A DNA stretch of 38,915 nucleotides from Rossellomorea vietnamensis. Its GTDB lineage: Bacteria; Bacillota; Bacilli; Bacillales; Bacillaceae_B. This document shows positions 26,125-33,435 of the stretch, one piece after another. The notes under the pieces were generated by a model. It was not told where the DNA came from. It saw nothing but the letters and a program-made list of their open reading frames with translations, and made no database searches. Where the stretch lies: assembly GCF_008180415.1 (NCBI RefSeq), contig NZ_VTEI01000003.1, forward strand, positions 386,670 through 425,584. The letters run 5' to 3'. The position numbers and the translations under genes are program-made. Within the stretch, counting starts at the first letter, position 1. Every line of letters starts with the position of its first letter.

Positions 26125-26459
26125 GACGGGTTCACGCTCTTCATTAAGTTGGGCATACTTTTTCAAAGCCTTCATTTCAAACTCCATTTTTCTTCTAACA
26201 TCCGTACAATAGATCACTTTTCCAGTGTGAATGACTTCGGCTTAAGATCAATCAGGTCAACATCCTTATTCAATTTTGAGGCTAGTCCTTGAGCTGTCAT
26301 AAAAATTGTATATTTATCAAGAGCCTTGTCGCTTAAGTAGGCGATATCAATATCACTCTTAGAGGTGGAATTTCCTTTAATGGGTGAGCCAAAAATAATG
26401 ATGAGATAGGGGGAGGCTGCTTCTTTCAAGTAACTTATAATTGTCTTCTCTAAGTCCAT
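26125..26459 (-). pseudogene. mntA: MntA-type nucleotidyltransferase antitoxin, frameshifted
   Basis: Starts at ATG 26459 after AAAGGAGG. The minimal nucleotidyltransferase motif is intact: GSPIKGNSTSKSDIDIAYL (Gly24, Ser25, then Asp36 and Asp38), with a third acidic pair in DVDLID. The frame then stops at 26214 after SFTLEK. The conserved C-terminal half continues in another frame as VIYCTDVRRKMEFEMKALKK then YAQLNEEREPV, to about 26125. Compared with family members that I recall, several residues are also missing at the junction, so this is a small deletion causing a frameshift. In this family the enzyme adds AMP to the HepT toxin to neutralise it. The product here would lack the C-terminal third. 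Confidence 0.8.
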
Positions 26460-26518
26460 GCATATTGCCTCCTTTAAAAAAATGTTACTTAGAAAAATCA
26501 AGGAAAGCGGGACCGTTT

Positions 26519-26926
26519 ATGAAAAGTGACGTGATTCTTAATAAGACCAGTATCATCGAACACTGCATCAAGAGAGTCAAAGAAGAATATGACTATAACC
26601 CGCAACCTCTCCATAATTTTACTAAACAAGATTCCATCATCCTGAATATCCAGTGTGCCTGTGAAGCGAGCATTGATTTAGCTATGCATGTGGTGGCCGA
26701 GAAAAAACTTGGGCTTCCGCAGACAAGCCGAGATGCCTTTACTCTACTGGAAAAAGAAGGAATCATCACTACTGCCATTTCAGCTAGAATGCAAGCTATA
26801 GTAGGATTCCGAAATATCGCTGTTCATGCTAATCAGGAACTCAACCTTGAAATCCTTCAGAAAATAGTAGAGGATCACTTATATGATTTCAAGGAGTTTA
26901 CTAAGGCAATTCTAATGAAGGATTAA
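26519..26926 (+). CDS. hepT: HepT-like HEPN-domain RNase toxin, altered at the AMPylation motif
   Basis: Predicted 135 residues, full length for the HepT/DUF86 family. The HEPN active motif is RNIAVH (Arg98, His103), but the tyrosine that normally completes RX4HXY is an asparagine (HAN, Asn105; codon AAT instead of TAT). Other conserved parts are QDSIILNIQCACEASIDLAM and LGLPQTSRDAF. HepT toxins cleave RNA, and the tyrosine is the residue modified by MntA. The gene is divergent from the broken mntA, 59 bp apart, whereas the pair is usually in tandem. The start ATG 26519 has AGGAAAGCGGGA upstream. Confidence 0.85.
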   Translation: MKSDVILNKTSIIEHCIKRVKEEYDYNPQPLHNFTKQDSIILNIQCACEASIDLAMHVVAEKKLGLPQTSRDAFTLLEKEGIITTAISARMQAIVGFRNIAVHANQELNLEILQKIVEDHLYDFKEFTKAILMKD

Positions 26927-26976
26927 AGTTGGATTGACTTCCATTTATAAAATTCACTATCGAAAGGACTGTTTTC

Positions 26977-28119
26977 ATGTCTTCTTTTTTACATAAAATC
27001 GAATCTGCTTTAGTAAGCGATGACCCATTTATCCAGCACTATGCGGTAACTATTTTACAAGACAGCCACCTTGCTGAACCAAGCACACTCTTCAAAGCGC
27101 TGGAAGCCTATGACCGCAATGTTCCTACCATTTTCCCTTCCTCCCTCCTTCCTCATATAGACTTCTTGCCGGTGGATGAAGAAGGGGCTGTGGAGCTGAT
27201 CTCCCGACTGGAAAAAGATAAATCCAATAAACAGTGGTATGTCAACCTGCTGAAAAATGCGGAAACAGCCGTCCTTCTTCAGCATGAAAGTGAATTAAAG
27301 AAACACCTGGATCCAGCATTTCTGAAAGAGCTGAAATTGCTGCCGGAACTGGATGAACAGGGACTCTTCTTAAAGCTCGCCGGCATTGCGGCCGACCTGG
27401 ATAATGGCGATAATGACCACTCTCGCCTTCAATTAGGGAAACGTATCGTTAATGAATTAATTGATAGAGAAGTGATAGTGGACTGGGAAGCAGAGAATGC
27501 GATGAAGGAATTGCTGGAGTATTCGTTTATGCCTGCCATTGGTTTGTTTCAAGTGTATATGGCGGGAGAGCTGCGGACTGACTCCACTATACCAGACTTG
27601 ATAAGCTTACTTGTCAGGGACGACGGAGATGAAGCACTGGAGGAAATCTCTTCTGCTCTCATCAAGATCGGCACGAATGAGGTTGTTGAAGAAGTGGAAA
27701 AGATTGCACTTAATGAGGATACGTTCATCTACAGCGTAGATATACTCGCCAAAATCAAGTCACCACAAGCCGAACAAGCCCTGCTAAGGCTTTTGAATAG
27801 AACAAAAGATATGACGATTCGAACTGTCATTCTGGACTCTCTTTGTCAGCAATTATCGGTTGAAGCCATTCCGCTTGTGGAAAAACAGCTATCAGCGGGC
27901 TATGACATGATCATGACCGATTTGGAACACTCCTTTTACGCGAATCTGGTTATGAATGAAATCGAGCATCCTGACCTTCAGGAAATAAAATCGAACTTAA
28001 TTGCACAAGAAAAAAGAATTGAAGAGGCGGTTGCTCCCATAGTAAGAGAAGAGAAGGTTGGACGGAATGATCCTTGCCCTTGCGGAAGCGGGAAGAAATA
28101 TAAGAAGTGTTGTTTATAG
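26977..28119 (+). CDS. SEC-C motif protein with HEAT-like repeats
   Basis: Predicted 380 residues. The body consists of helical repeats of the HEAT type (for example [20 protein letters not shown] and [19 protein letters not shown] at about 205-300). The extreme C-terminus is a SEC-C zinc-binding motif, [18 protein letters not shown], with four cysteines. This tail is the same as in SecA but is found on many unrelated proteins. The start follows GAAAGGACT. It is 50 bp after hepT on the same strand and could share its transcript. Function unknown; a role in protein or nucleic-acid binding is plausible. Confidence 0.85.
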   Translation: MSSFLHKIESALVSDDPFIQHYAVTILQDSHLAEPSTLFKALEAYDRNVPTIFPSSLLPHIDFLPVDEEGAVELISRLEKDKSNKQWYVNLLKNAETAVLLQHESELKKHLDPAFLKELKLLPELDEQGLFLKLAGIAADLDNGDNDHSRLQLGKRIVNELIDREVIVDWEAENAMKELLEYSFMPAIGLFQVYMAGELRTDSTIPDLISLLVRDDGDEALEEISSALIKIGTNEVVEEVEKIALNEDTFIYSVDILAKIKSPQAEQALLRLLNRTKDMTIRTVILDSLCQQLSVEAIPLVEKQLSAGYDMIMTDLEHSFYANLVMNEIEHPDLQEIKSNLIAQEKRIEEAVAPIVREEKVGRNDPCPCGSGKKYKKCCL

Positions 28120-28190
28120 GAAAAAGATACAGGCTTTGATGTAATGAGTTCACTTCAGAGATGCAAACAATCAAAACACATATTAAATAG

Positions 28191-28229
28191 CACTTTGAAT
28201 TCACTATAGAATTCACACAGTGTCTCTTT
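28191..28229 (+). terminator. Probable terminator of the SEC-C gene
   Basis: Stem CACT(T)TGAATTC / GAATTCA(CAC)AGTG with loop ACTATA, followed by TCTCTTTT. The stem has a small internal loop. The GAATTC core resembles the terminator at 17516-17550. Confidence 0.5.
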
Positions 28230-28294
28230 TAATGCTGTCCTCCTGACTAAGGGCGATTCCTTCCCTTATTTAAAAACTTGCGGGTATTAACGGC

Positions 28295-28330
28295 AAAAGG
28301 CTTAGAGATTGTTCTATCTCTAAGCCTTTT
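28295..28330. terminator. Strong hairpin with T-runs, downstream of the riboswitch
   Basis: 15-bp stem AAAAGGCTTAGAGAT / ATCTCTAAGCCTTTT with a 6-nt loop. On the minus strand it ends transcription about 145 nt after the c-di-GMP aptamer; on the plus strand it could also back up the SEC-C gene. Confidence 0.85.
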
Positions 28331-28475
28331 CATTAGGATTTATAGGATGGTTAGTTGATTGGGTCTGACCATTCACTAGTTAAAACCAAGGAGTCTACTG
28401 AACAGTTGTCTATGGAGGTAATTAATTTAGGAGATATCTATGAGAGGGAAATAGAGGTGTAATTATAAAAAAATA

Positions 28476-28562
28476 TTCGGCAACTGGCGAGCATGGTCTA
28501 AAGACTTTCAGCCCCTATAGTTTTGCGTCTCCACCTTTCAATGGATTTGCCTTTCTCGAACG
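28476..28562 (-). promoter_or_regulatory. Cyclic-di-GMP-I (GEMM-I) riboswitch aptamer, apparently orphan
   Basis: Read on the minus strand: GAGAAAGGCAAA, stem CCATT with GAAA tetraloop and GGTGG (28531-28544), the invariant GACGCAAA (28522-28529), then CTATAGGGGCTGAAAG, and the 3' part GCTCGCCAGTTGCCGAA. These are the conserved elements of the GEMM-I aptamer in the right order and spacing. The closing segments TTCG..GGCAA and TTGCCGAA are complementary, and seven T's follow at 28467-28473, so the aptamer may itself control termination. No gene follows on the minus strand before the hairpin at 28295-28330. Short untracked sequence in between (28331-28470) has no ribosome binding site. Confidence 0.85.
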
Positions 28563-28577
28563 GATTATGATTGAAGA

Positions 28578-28706
28578 TTATCTAAAAAGACGCCTGCGAG
28601 GATTCTGTAAGAATTTTATATAAATTCTGTTTTCTTCGCATTTAAAGAATTTTATACCGCAAAGCTTCAGCGGAGTCTTAACCTCTCTCATGTAGTAACC
28701 CGGCAA
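28578..28706 (-). CDS. Possible 42-residue basic protein upstream of the riboswitch
   Basis: AAAAAAGGAGG (ending near 28714) is a strong ribosome binding site, followed five to seven bases later by TTG and 42 codons (MPGYYMREVKTPLKLCG...PRRRLFR). The product is basic with two cysteines. It ends 16 bp before the c-di-GMP aptamer on the same strand, so the aptamer would lie in its 3' untranslated region. I recognise no family. It could be a remnant or a chance frame; the ribosome binding site is the main support. Confidence 0.35.
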   Translation of the reverse strand: MPGYYMREVKTPLKLCGIKFFKCEENRIYIKFLQNPRRRLFR

Positions 28707-28880
28707 GAATATTCCTCCTTTTTTACAAGTTTTACAATTACTTACTATATTGATTTTATTCCCGATTGACTGAATAATCTAGCAATATTAAACCAAAATA
28801 AACGACAACGAAATCCGACAAATTAGCAATTTTTGGTCGAACCAACATAGTCCCTCTCTTAAAGCCTTTCTGTACAATAA

Positions 28881-28913
28881 AAAAATCCAAGCCTGTTTAT
28901 GGCTTAGATTTTT
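28881..28913 (-). terminator. Terminator of the importer/M20 operon
   Basis: Stem AAAAATCcAAGCC / GGCTTaGATTTTT with a 7-nt loop. It lies about 10 bp after the M20 stop on the minus strand and is followed by a T-run. Confidence 0.85.
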
Positions 28914-28922
28914 CATCAAGGA

Positions 28923-30128
28923 CTATTTGGTTCTAGCTGGTTCAAGTATATCTCCATGCTGTAAGGCAAATTCAGCCTTAACCTTGGCTAGCAGCTCCTT
29001 ATTCACCAGCACCTCCACCCCAGTCAACGCCATCGCCTTCGCTCCAAGAATCATCGCTCCCCTGGCCTCATCCGTCATGGCCGCTTCCCGGAATTCATGG
29101 GTATGGCAGGCAAAGGGTCCGTCCGTAATCTTGATATAAGGGTGGATCGACGGCACGACCTGGCTGACATTACCCATATCGAGTGAACCGCTGCCGTCGC
29201 GCTGTTCGTGGACTTCAGAAGGAGAGACTCCCAGGGCAATCAATTCTGCCGTGAAAGCATCGGACAATCCAGCGTTGGTGATCATGTCATCGTAAGAGAA
29301 TTCGTAGAAGGAATGCTTCATTTCTGCCCCGGTCTGCAGGGCTGCCCCCTCCGCGCACTTCTTCACTTTTTCCGTCAATTCATTTACATACTCACGTGTT
29401 TTGCCACGCACATAAAATTGCGCCACTGCATAATCCGGTGTCACATTCGCTGCCTTCCCTCCTTCTGTGATGATCCCGTGGATACGGGCGGACGGCAGGA
29501 TATGCTGGCGCAGGGCATTGATGCTGTTGAAGGTTCCAATGACGGCATCCAGAGCATTGATTCCATCCTGCGGGCTTGCGGCTGCATGAGTCGGTTTGCC
29601 GAAAAACTCAAACTGAATGGCGTCCATCGCCAGGGAAGAACCGCTCTTTACATAGCTGTTGAGCGGGTGGACCATCAATGCCGCATCCAGCTCCTCGAAA
29701 ACACCTTCCTCAGCCATCGTCACTTTGCCGCCGCGGGTTTCTTCTGCAGGGGTTCCGTAGACAATCACCTTTCCCCCTGTTTCGGAGAGGACCTTGCTAA
29801 GGCCGATTCCGGCAGCGATGCCCATTGTGCCAATGAGGTTATGGCCGCATGCATGTCCGACTTCCGGCAGCGCATCGTATTCAGCCATGAATCCAATGGC
29901 CGGCCCTTCCTTTCCACTGTCAATAACAGCTCGAAAAGCAGTCGGCAAACCGCATGTCCCCATCTCGACCTCGAAACCATGCTTCTCCAGTGTTTCCGAA
30001 AGAACCTTGCTCGCCTTGAATTCCTCATGGCCCAGTTCCGGGTTCTCTCCTATATAAATACTGATTTCATCGAAAATCGTCTTCAGACCATCAATCTCTT
30101 CCGCAACTCGCTGTTTTAATGGGTTCAT
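28923..30128 (-). CDS. M20-family amidohydrolase/aminoacylase
   Basis: Predicted 401 residues. M20 metal-binding motifs: AEYDALPEVGHACGHN (Asp85 and His92/His96 region) and GTPAEETRGGK (Glu129/Glu130). The dimerisation domain shows FFGKPTHAAASPQDGINALDA, and the C-terminal motif is SIHPYIKI...CHTHEF. This form resembles the AbgB / M20 domain-containing 2 group, which cleaves N-acyl or dipeptide-like substrates. The start at 30128 has AAGGAGGTTGATAG upstream; the frame extends to 30353 within the previous gene without a site. Last gene of an amino-acid-type importer operon, so it probably acts on the imported substrate, releasing a free amino acid (inference). Confidence 0.9.
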   Translation of the reverse strand: MNPLKQRVAEEIDGLKTIFDEISIYIGENPELGHEEFKASKVLSETLEKHGFEVEMGTCGLPTAFRAVIDSGKEGPAIGFMAEYDALPEVGHACGHNLIGTMGIAAGIGLSKVLSETGGKVIVYGTPAEETRGGKVTMAEEGVFEELDAALMVHPLNSYVKSGSSLAMDAIQFEFFGKPTHAAASPQDGINALDAVIGTFNSINALRQHILPSARIHGIITEGGKAANVTPDYAVAQFYVRGKTREYVNELTEKVKKCAEGAALQTGAEMKHSFYEFSYDDMITNAGLSDAFTAELIALGVSPSEVHEQRDGSGSLDMGNVSQVVPSIHPYIKITDGPFACHTHEFREAAMTDEARGAMILGAKAMALTGVEVLVNKELLAKVKAEFALQHGDILEPARTK

Positions 30129-30201
30129 ATCTATCAACCTCCTTACATAAATATCGCCCGACCTACTTCGGGTGTCACCAGGGGCAGTACCTCTTAGCGG
30201 T

Positions 30202-30936
30202 TTAAAGCACTTTTTCCAAGAATTCTTTAGCACGTTCGCTCTTTGGATTATGGAAGAATTCTTCTGGATGGACGTCTTCCATAAGTACCCCGCCGTCCAG
30301 GAACAAAATCCTGTCTGCGACTTCTTTGGCAAAGCCCATTTCATGTGTGACAATAGCCATCGTCATTCCTGTGTGAGCCAGAGATTTAACAACGTCCAGC
30401 ACTTCCTTGATCATCTCGGGATCCAAGGCGGATGTCGGCTCGTCAAACAGCATGACGTCCGGTGACATCGCGAGCGCCCGCGCTATGGCCACACGCTGTT
30501 TTTGCCCCCCGGACAGCCGGTTCGGATAATCATCTGCTTTTTCCGACAGCCCTACTGACTTCAAAAGCCGCCTTGCATTCTCCTCGGCTTCGGCCTCTGA
30601 TTCACCTTTTACAACCATCGGGCCATACATGACATTCTGAAGGACCGTTTTATGCGGAAACAGGTTGAAATGCTGAAATACCATCCCAACGTTCTGTCTT
30701 ACTTTCATTATATCGGTTTTCGGATTCGTAATCTCTTCTGATCCGATCCAGACCTCACCGCTCGAAGGTGTTTCCAAAAGATTCAAACAGCGCAGCATCG
30801 TTGACTTTCCGGAACCCGAGGGACCGATGATTGCCACCACTTCTCCTTTGCCAATCGTTGTCGAAATTCCCTTTAAAACCTCCAGCTTGCCGTATGTTTT
30901 ATGAAGAGACTTTATTTTAATATACTCCTTACTCAC
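30202..30936 (-). CDS. Polar amino acid ABC transporter, ATP-binding protein (GlnQ type)
   Basis: Predicted 244 residues. Walker [10 protein letters not shown] (about 38-46), Q-loop [10 protein letters not shown], signature [15 protein letters not shown], Walker [15 protein letters not shown] and H-loop VTHEMGFA are all intact, so the ATPase should be active. The GTG start at 30936 overlaps the permease end by 8 bp, with AGGAGG ten bases upstream. It powers the importer with the permease and binding protein encoded just upstream. Confidence 0.93.
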   Translation of the reverse strand: MSKEYIKIKSLHKTYGKLEVLKGISTTIGKGEVVAIIGPSGSGKSTMLRCLNLLETPSSGEVWIGSEEITNPKTDIMKVRQNVGMVFQHFNLFPHKTVLQNVMYGPMVVKGESEAEAEENARRLLKSVGLSEKADDYPNRLSGGQKQRVAIARALAMSPDVMLFDEPTSALDPEMIKEVLDVVKSLAHTGMTMAIVTHEMGFAKEVADRILFLDGGVLMEDVHPEEFFHNPKSERAKEFLEKVL

Positions 30937-31588
30937 TCTGGCGCAGCCTCCTTTCCAATCCTCTTCCCAGCAGCGTCAAGCCCATTACGAGCACATAGTA
31001 AATGAACCCTGCAAAAATCAGCGGTTCAAAAGCTGTGTATGTATTGGCACTGACAATTTGCGATCTTCTCATAATATCTAAAAACCCGATTGTCGAAACA
31101 ATGGCGGATTCCTTGGTCAAAGTAATATATTCATTCATCAGGGCCGGAAGAATATTTTTCAGTGCCTGCGGCAAGATGATATCCTTCATCATCGGCCGGT
31201 ATGGGATGGCCAGCGCTTCGGCCGCTTCCCTCTGCCCTTTGTCCACTGCCTGTATCCCCGCACGAATGATTTCCGAGATATACGCTCCGGAATTCAGCCC
31301 GAATGCAAGCATCCCTGCCAGGAACGGCGGAATGTCATAACCTGTCAGCTGGGGAGTGGCAAAATAAATCAGCATCAGCTGCAAAATCAGCGGAGTACCC
31401 CTGAAAATGGATGTATAGGCATCCGCTATCCACCTTAACACTCTGATTCTGCCAATCTTGAATAATGATAGTATTGTTCCGATGATAAAACCTACGATTC
31501 CTGACACCAAAACGAAAAGTAACGTCACCCAGACTCCGTTCAGTATAAAAGGAATAGAAGGCACGATCTGGAGAAAATCCAAATCCAT
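30929..31588 (-). CDS. Amino acid ABC transporter permease
   Basis: Predicted 219 residues of the HisM/GlnP type with five membrane segments. The EAA loop is [20 protein letters not shown] (about 140-160), which couples to the ATPase. The start at 31588 follows GAGGTGGG; an in-frame ATG at 31603 lies upstream of that site. It overlaps the ATPase gene by 8 bp and lies 28 bp after the binding-protein gene. Only one permease is encoded, so it probably works as a homodimer. Confidence 0.92.
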   Translation of the reverse strand: MDLDFLQIVPSIPFILNGVWVTLLFVLVSGIVGFIIGTILSLFKIGRIRVLRWIADAYTSIFRGTPLILQLMLIYFATPQLTGYDIPPFLAGMLAFGLNSGAYISEIIRAGIQAVDKGQREAAEALAIPYRPMMKDIILPQALKNILPALMNEYITLTKESAIVSTIGFLDIMRRSQIVSANTYTAFEPLIFAGFIYYVLVMGLTLLGRGLERRLRQSE

Positions 31589-31616
31589 GCCTGCCCACCT
31601 CATTTCTTCTTAATAT

Positions 31617-32375
31617 TTATTCATCTTTCAGCCATTTCTCTTGGAGCTTCTCCAGCTCGCCGCTTTCTTTCATTTCTTCAATTACTTCAGAAAATTCTTC
31701 TGCCAGTTCGCTTCCTTTTGGAAAAGCAATGCCCATTCCAGGAGACAGGGAACTTTCATCATCAAAGCCTTTCAGGTCCAGCTCTTTAATGTATCCTTCA
31801 GCCACCGTTTTATCTAAGTAAATCGCATCAATACGTTTCGATTTCAGCTCCTGGATCAAAGCTGGCAACTTATCCAGTGCCTTTACCTCAATCTCAATGG
31901 TATCTGCTAATTTTTTCGCCGCTTCATCCTGGATCGTTCCAAGCTGGACGCCGATTTTCGTGCCATCTAAATCTTCCATGCTCTCAATCTCTGTCTCTGG
32001 CAAAGTAATGAACATCTCCCCTGAGCGATGATACTCAACCGAGAAGTCTACATTCTCTTTTCGTTTATCCGTCGCGGACATACCGGAAGCCACAAAATCA
32101 ACCGTGTCCGCCTGAAGCGCTCCGATCAATCCGTCAAAGTTCATATCCTTGATTTCCAGCTCATAGCCCAGCTCTTCTGTAATATGCTTGGCAAGGTCAA
32201 TATCAAAACCGACAATTTCTCCGTCAGTATCATGTGTTTCAAATGGAGGGAAGTCTGCCGATGTCCCCATTACGATTTTCTCTTTCCCTTCTCCGCTCGT
32301 TTCCTCTGATGTACCACAAGCTGCCAGCGAACCAGCCATCATAACCGCCATTAAACCTGTCATAAGTTTTTTCAT
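31617..32375 (-). CDS. Amino acid ABC transporter, substrate-binding lipoprotein
   Basis: Predicted 252 residues. A lipoprotein signal peptide ends in LAAC (lipidated Cys20). The periplasmic-binding-protein fold of family 3 follows, with IVMGTSADFPPFE near 34-46, GFDIDLAKHI and a C-terminal LEKLQEKWL. It is anchored outside the membrane and should deliver the substrate to the permease. Ligand identity cannot be read from the sequence. First gene of the operon; GGGGG lies 10 bases before ATG. Confidence 0.93.
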   Translation of the reverse strand: MKKLMTGLMAVMMAGSLAACGTSEETSGEGKEKIVMGTSADFPPFETHDTDGEIVGFDIDLAKHITEELGYELEIKDMNFDGLIGALQADTVDFVASGMSATDKRKENVDFSVEYHRSGEMFITLPETEIESMEDLDGTKIGVQLGTIQDEAAKKLADTIEIEVKALDKLPALIQELKSKRIDAIYLDKTVAEGYIKELDLKGFDDESSLSPGMGIAFPKGSELAEEFSEVIEEMKESGELEKLQEKWLKDE

Positions 32376-32426
32376 ATTGCTTGATCCCCCTAAAATTATT
32401 AAATTAATATTTATTCAATAAAATGT

Positions 32427-32454
32427 ATCTTAACACATTTTAATAATTATACAA
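32427..32454 (-). promoter_or_regulatory. Candidate sigma-A promoter of the importer operon
   Basis: Minus strand: -35 TTGTAT (32449-32454), 16-bp spacer, -10 TAAGAT (32427-32432), in an AT-rich region about 50 bp upstream of the binding-protein start. Neither box is a perfect match. Confidence 0.35.
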
Positions 32455-32544
32455 TATATTTTATAATTATTTATAAGAAAACCTCCCTTTGTATATTTAT
32501 GTGGCCTTCCTGTTGGTATTCCTGAATCTTAGAGGAGGACTTAA

Positions 32545-32691
32545 ATGCCATGCTATAAAGATGTGAAGCTTCCTCTGTAATCTAAAGATGATTTCTCTCC
32601 ACTTACTAAGCTGTACCTTTCCTATGAAGCAGACGGCAGGTTCCTGTATAAAGAACTCTTACCAGCTGTCCTATATGGTATAATGGATTAA
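32545..32691 (+). pseudogene. Small ORF interrupted by an in-frame TAA
   Basis: AGAGGAGG and ATG at 32545 open a frame MPCYKDVKLPL, then TAA at 32578. The same frame continues with normal-looking coding sequence (SKDDFSPLTKLYLSYEADGR, then FLYKELLPAVLYGIMD) to a second TAA at 32689-32691. One base change (for example CAA to TAA) would restore a 48-residue protein. I recognise no family. The next gene begins 17 bp later, so both may share a transcript. Confidence 0.5.
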
Positions 32692-32708
32692 ATTGTCAGT
32701 GAAGGAGA

Positions 32709-33035
32709 GTGGAAGCCATATCTGTGTCACGCATTATGAAATGGATTACAGGTGCCTTTGAAGCCATTTTGGGGGTTCCTATTTTAGGCGCTGCCATCGT
32801 TATTAGTTTTATGTGGGCCCCTTTAGCTATTATGTTGATATTACATATTATTACTCTAGTACTAACCAAGAGAGATGATGGAGCATACACCGGAAGCATA
32901 TTGGGAATTGTCACTTCCTGTATTGCCTGGATCCCTTTTGTGGGAATGATCATGCATATCGTTTCGGCCATCTTCCTTATGATTGATGCTTCAAAGACTG
33001 ATCGAAGTTCAAGTGAAACTACAACCGTTGTTTAA
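32709..33035 (+). CDS. Small two- to three-helix membrane protein, uncharacterised
   Basis: Predicted 108 residues or slightly fewer. Three hydrophobic segments lie at about 19-40, 38-52 and 65-90, including CIAWIPFVGMIMHIVSAIFL, with a polar C-terminus (DASKTDRSSSETTTVV). The start is uncertain: GTG 32709 sits too close to GGAG, while GTG 32724 (giving MSRIMKWIT) is a little far from it. Similar small membrane proteins occur in Bacillaceae without assigned function. Confidence 0.7.
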   Translation: MEAISVSRIMKWITGAFEAILGVPILGAAIVISFMWAPLAIMLILHIITLVLTKRDDGAYTGSILGIVTSCIAWIPFVGMIMHIVSAIFLMIDASKTDRSSSETTTVV

Positions 33036-33063
33036 TACTTTTTAAAGGTAGATCCTCTTTGAA

Positions 33064-33172
33064 GAAGTCTCTTTTCGCAAAGATTGCGGCTTTTCTAATT
33101 TGTAAGGATTTCCGCTCCTCCCCTTCTACACAAAGGGGAGGAGGATCATTCAAAAGTAACAATCTCTTAGAA
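33064..33172. repeat. Short MITE-like element with terminal inverted repeats and an internal hairpin
   Basis: Left end AAGTCTCTTTTCGCAAAGAT then TGCGGCTTTT; the right end near 33152-33172, complemented, matches about 17 of 23 positions. Inside is a perfect 9-bp stem CTCCTCCCC (33115-33123) / GGGGAGGAG (33135-33143). A further right-hand end lies at 33249-33270. Related to the element at 15086-15282. Confidence 0.5.
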
Positions 33173-33178
33173 AAAAAA

Positions 33179-33221
33179 CAAAAGCAGCCTGATGGTTTAA
33201 TAAACCACCAGGCTGCTTTTG
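33179..33221. terminator. Strong Rho-independent terminator
   Basis: Stem CAAAAGCAGCCTG(a)TGGTTTA / TAAACCA(c)CAGGCTGCTTTTG followed by TTTTT. It ends the transcript of the small membrane protein gene. Confidence 0.9.
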
Positions 33222-33435
33222 TTTTTATGCTTGAAGTCATAACTGCACTAAAAGCAACAATCTCTTAGCGCGTTAATAGACTAAAGGACTTTCTATCTAT
33301 TTTGACACTCGAAATGACTCCGAATTCTGTACCATTGTTACTAATTAATATAATTGTAAGATAATTCAAACTAATCATGCAACTACCTATCAACTCTTCT
33401 ATACTTGTACTATCTTGAATCTAGGAGGAATTTTA

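Noticed and set aside
25804..26217. Minus-strand 137-residue frame covering the zinc-ribbon gene
   Set aside because: Only its first 31 codons are real (the out-of-frame half of mntA); the rest is antisense to the zinc-ribbon gene.
29208..30119. 303-codon frame antisense to the M20 gene
   Set aside because: Shadow of a well-supported M20 gene, with no ribosome binding site.
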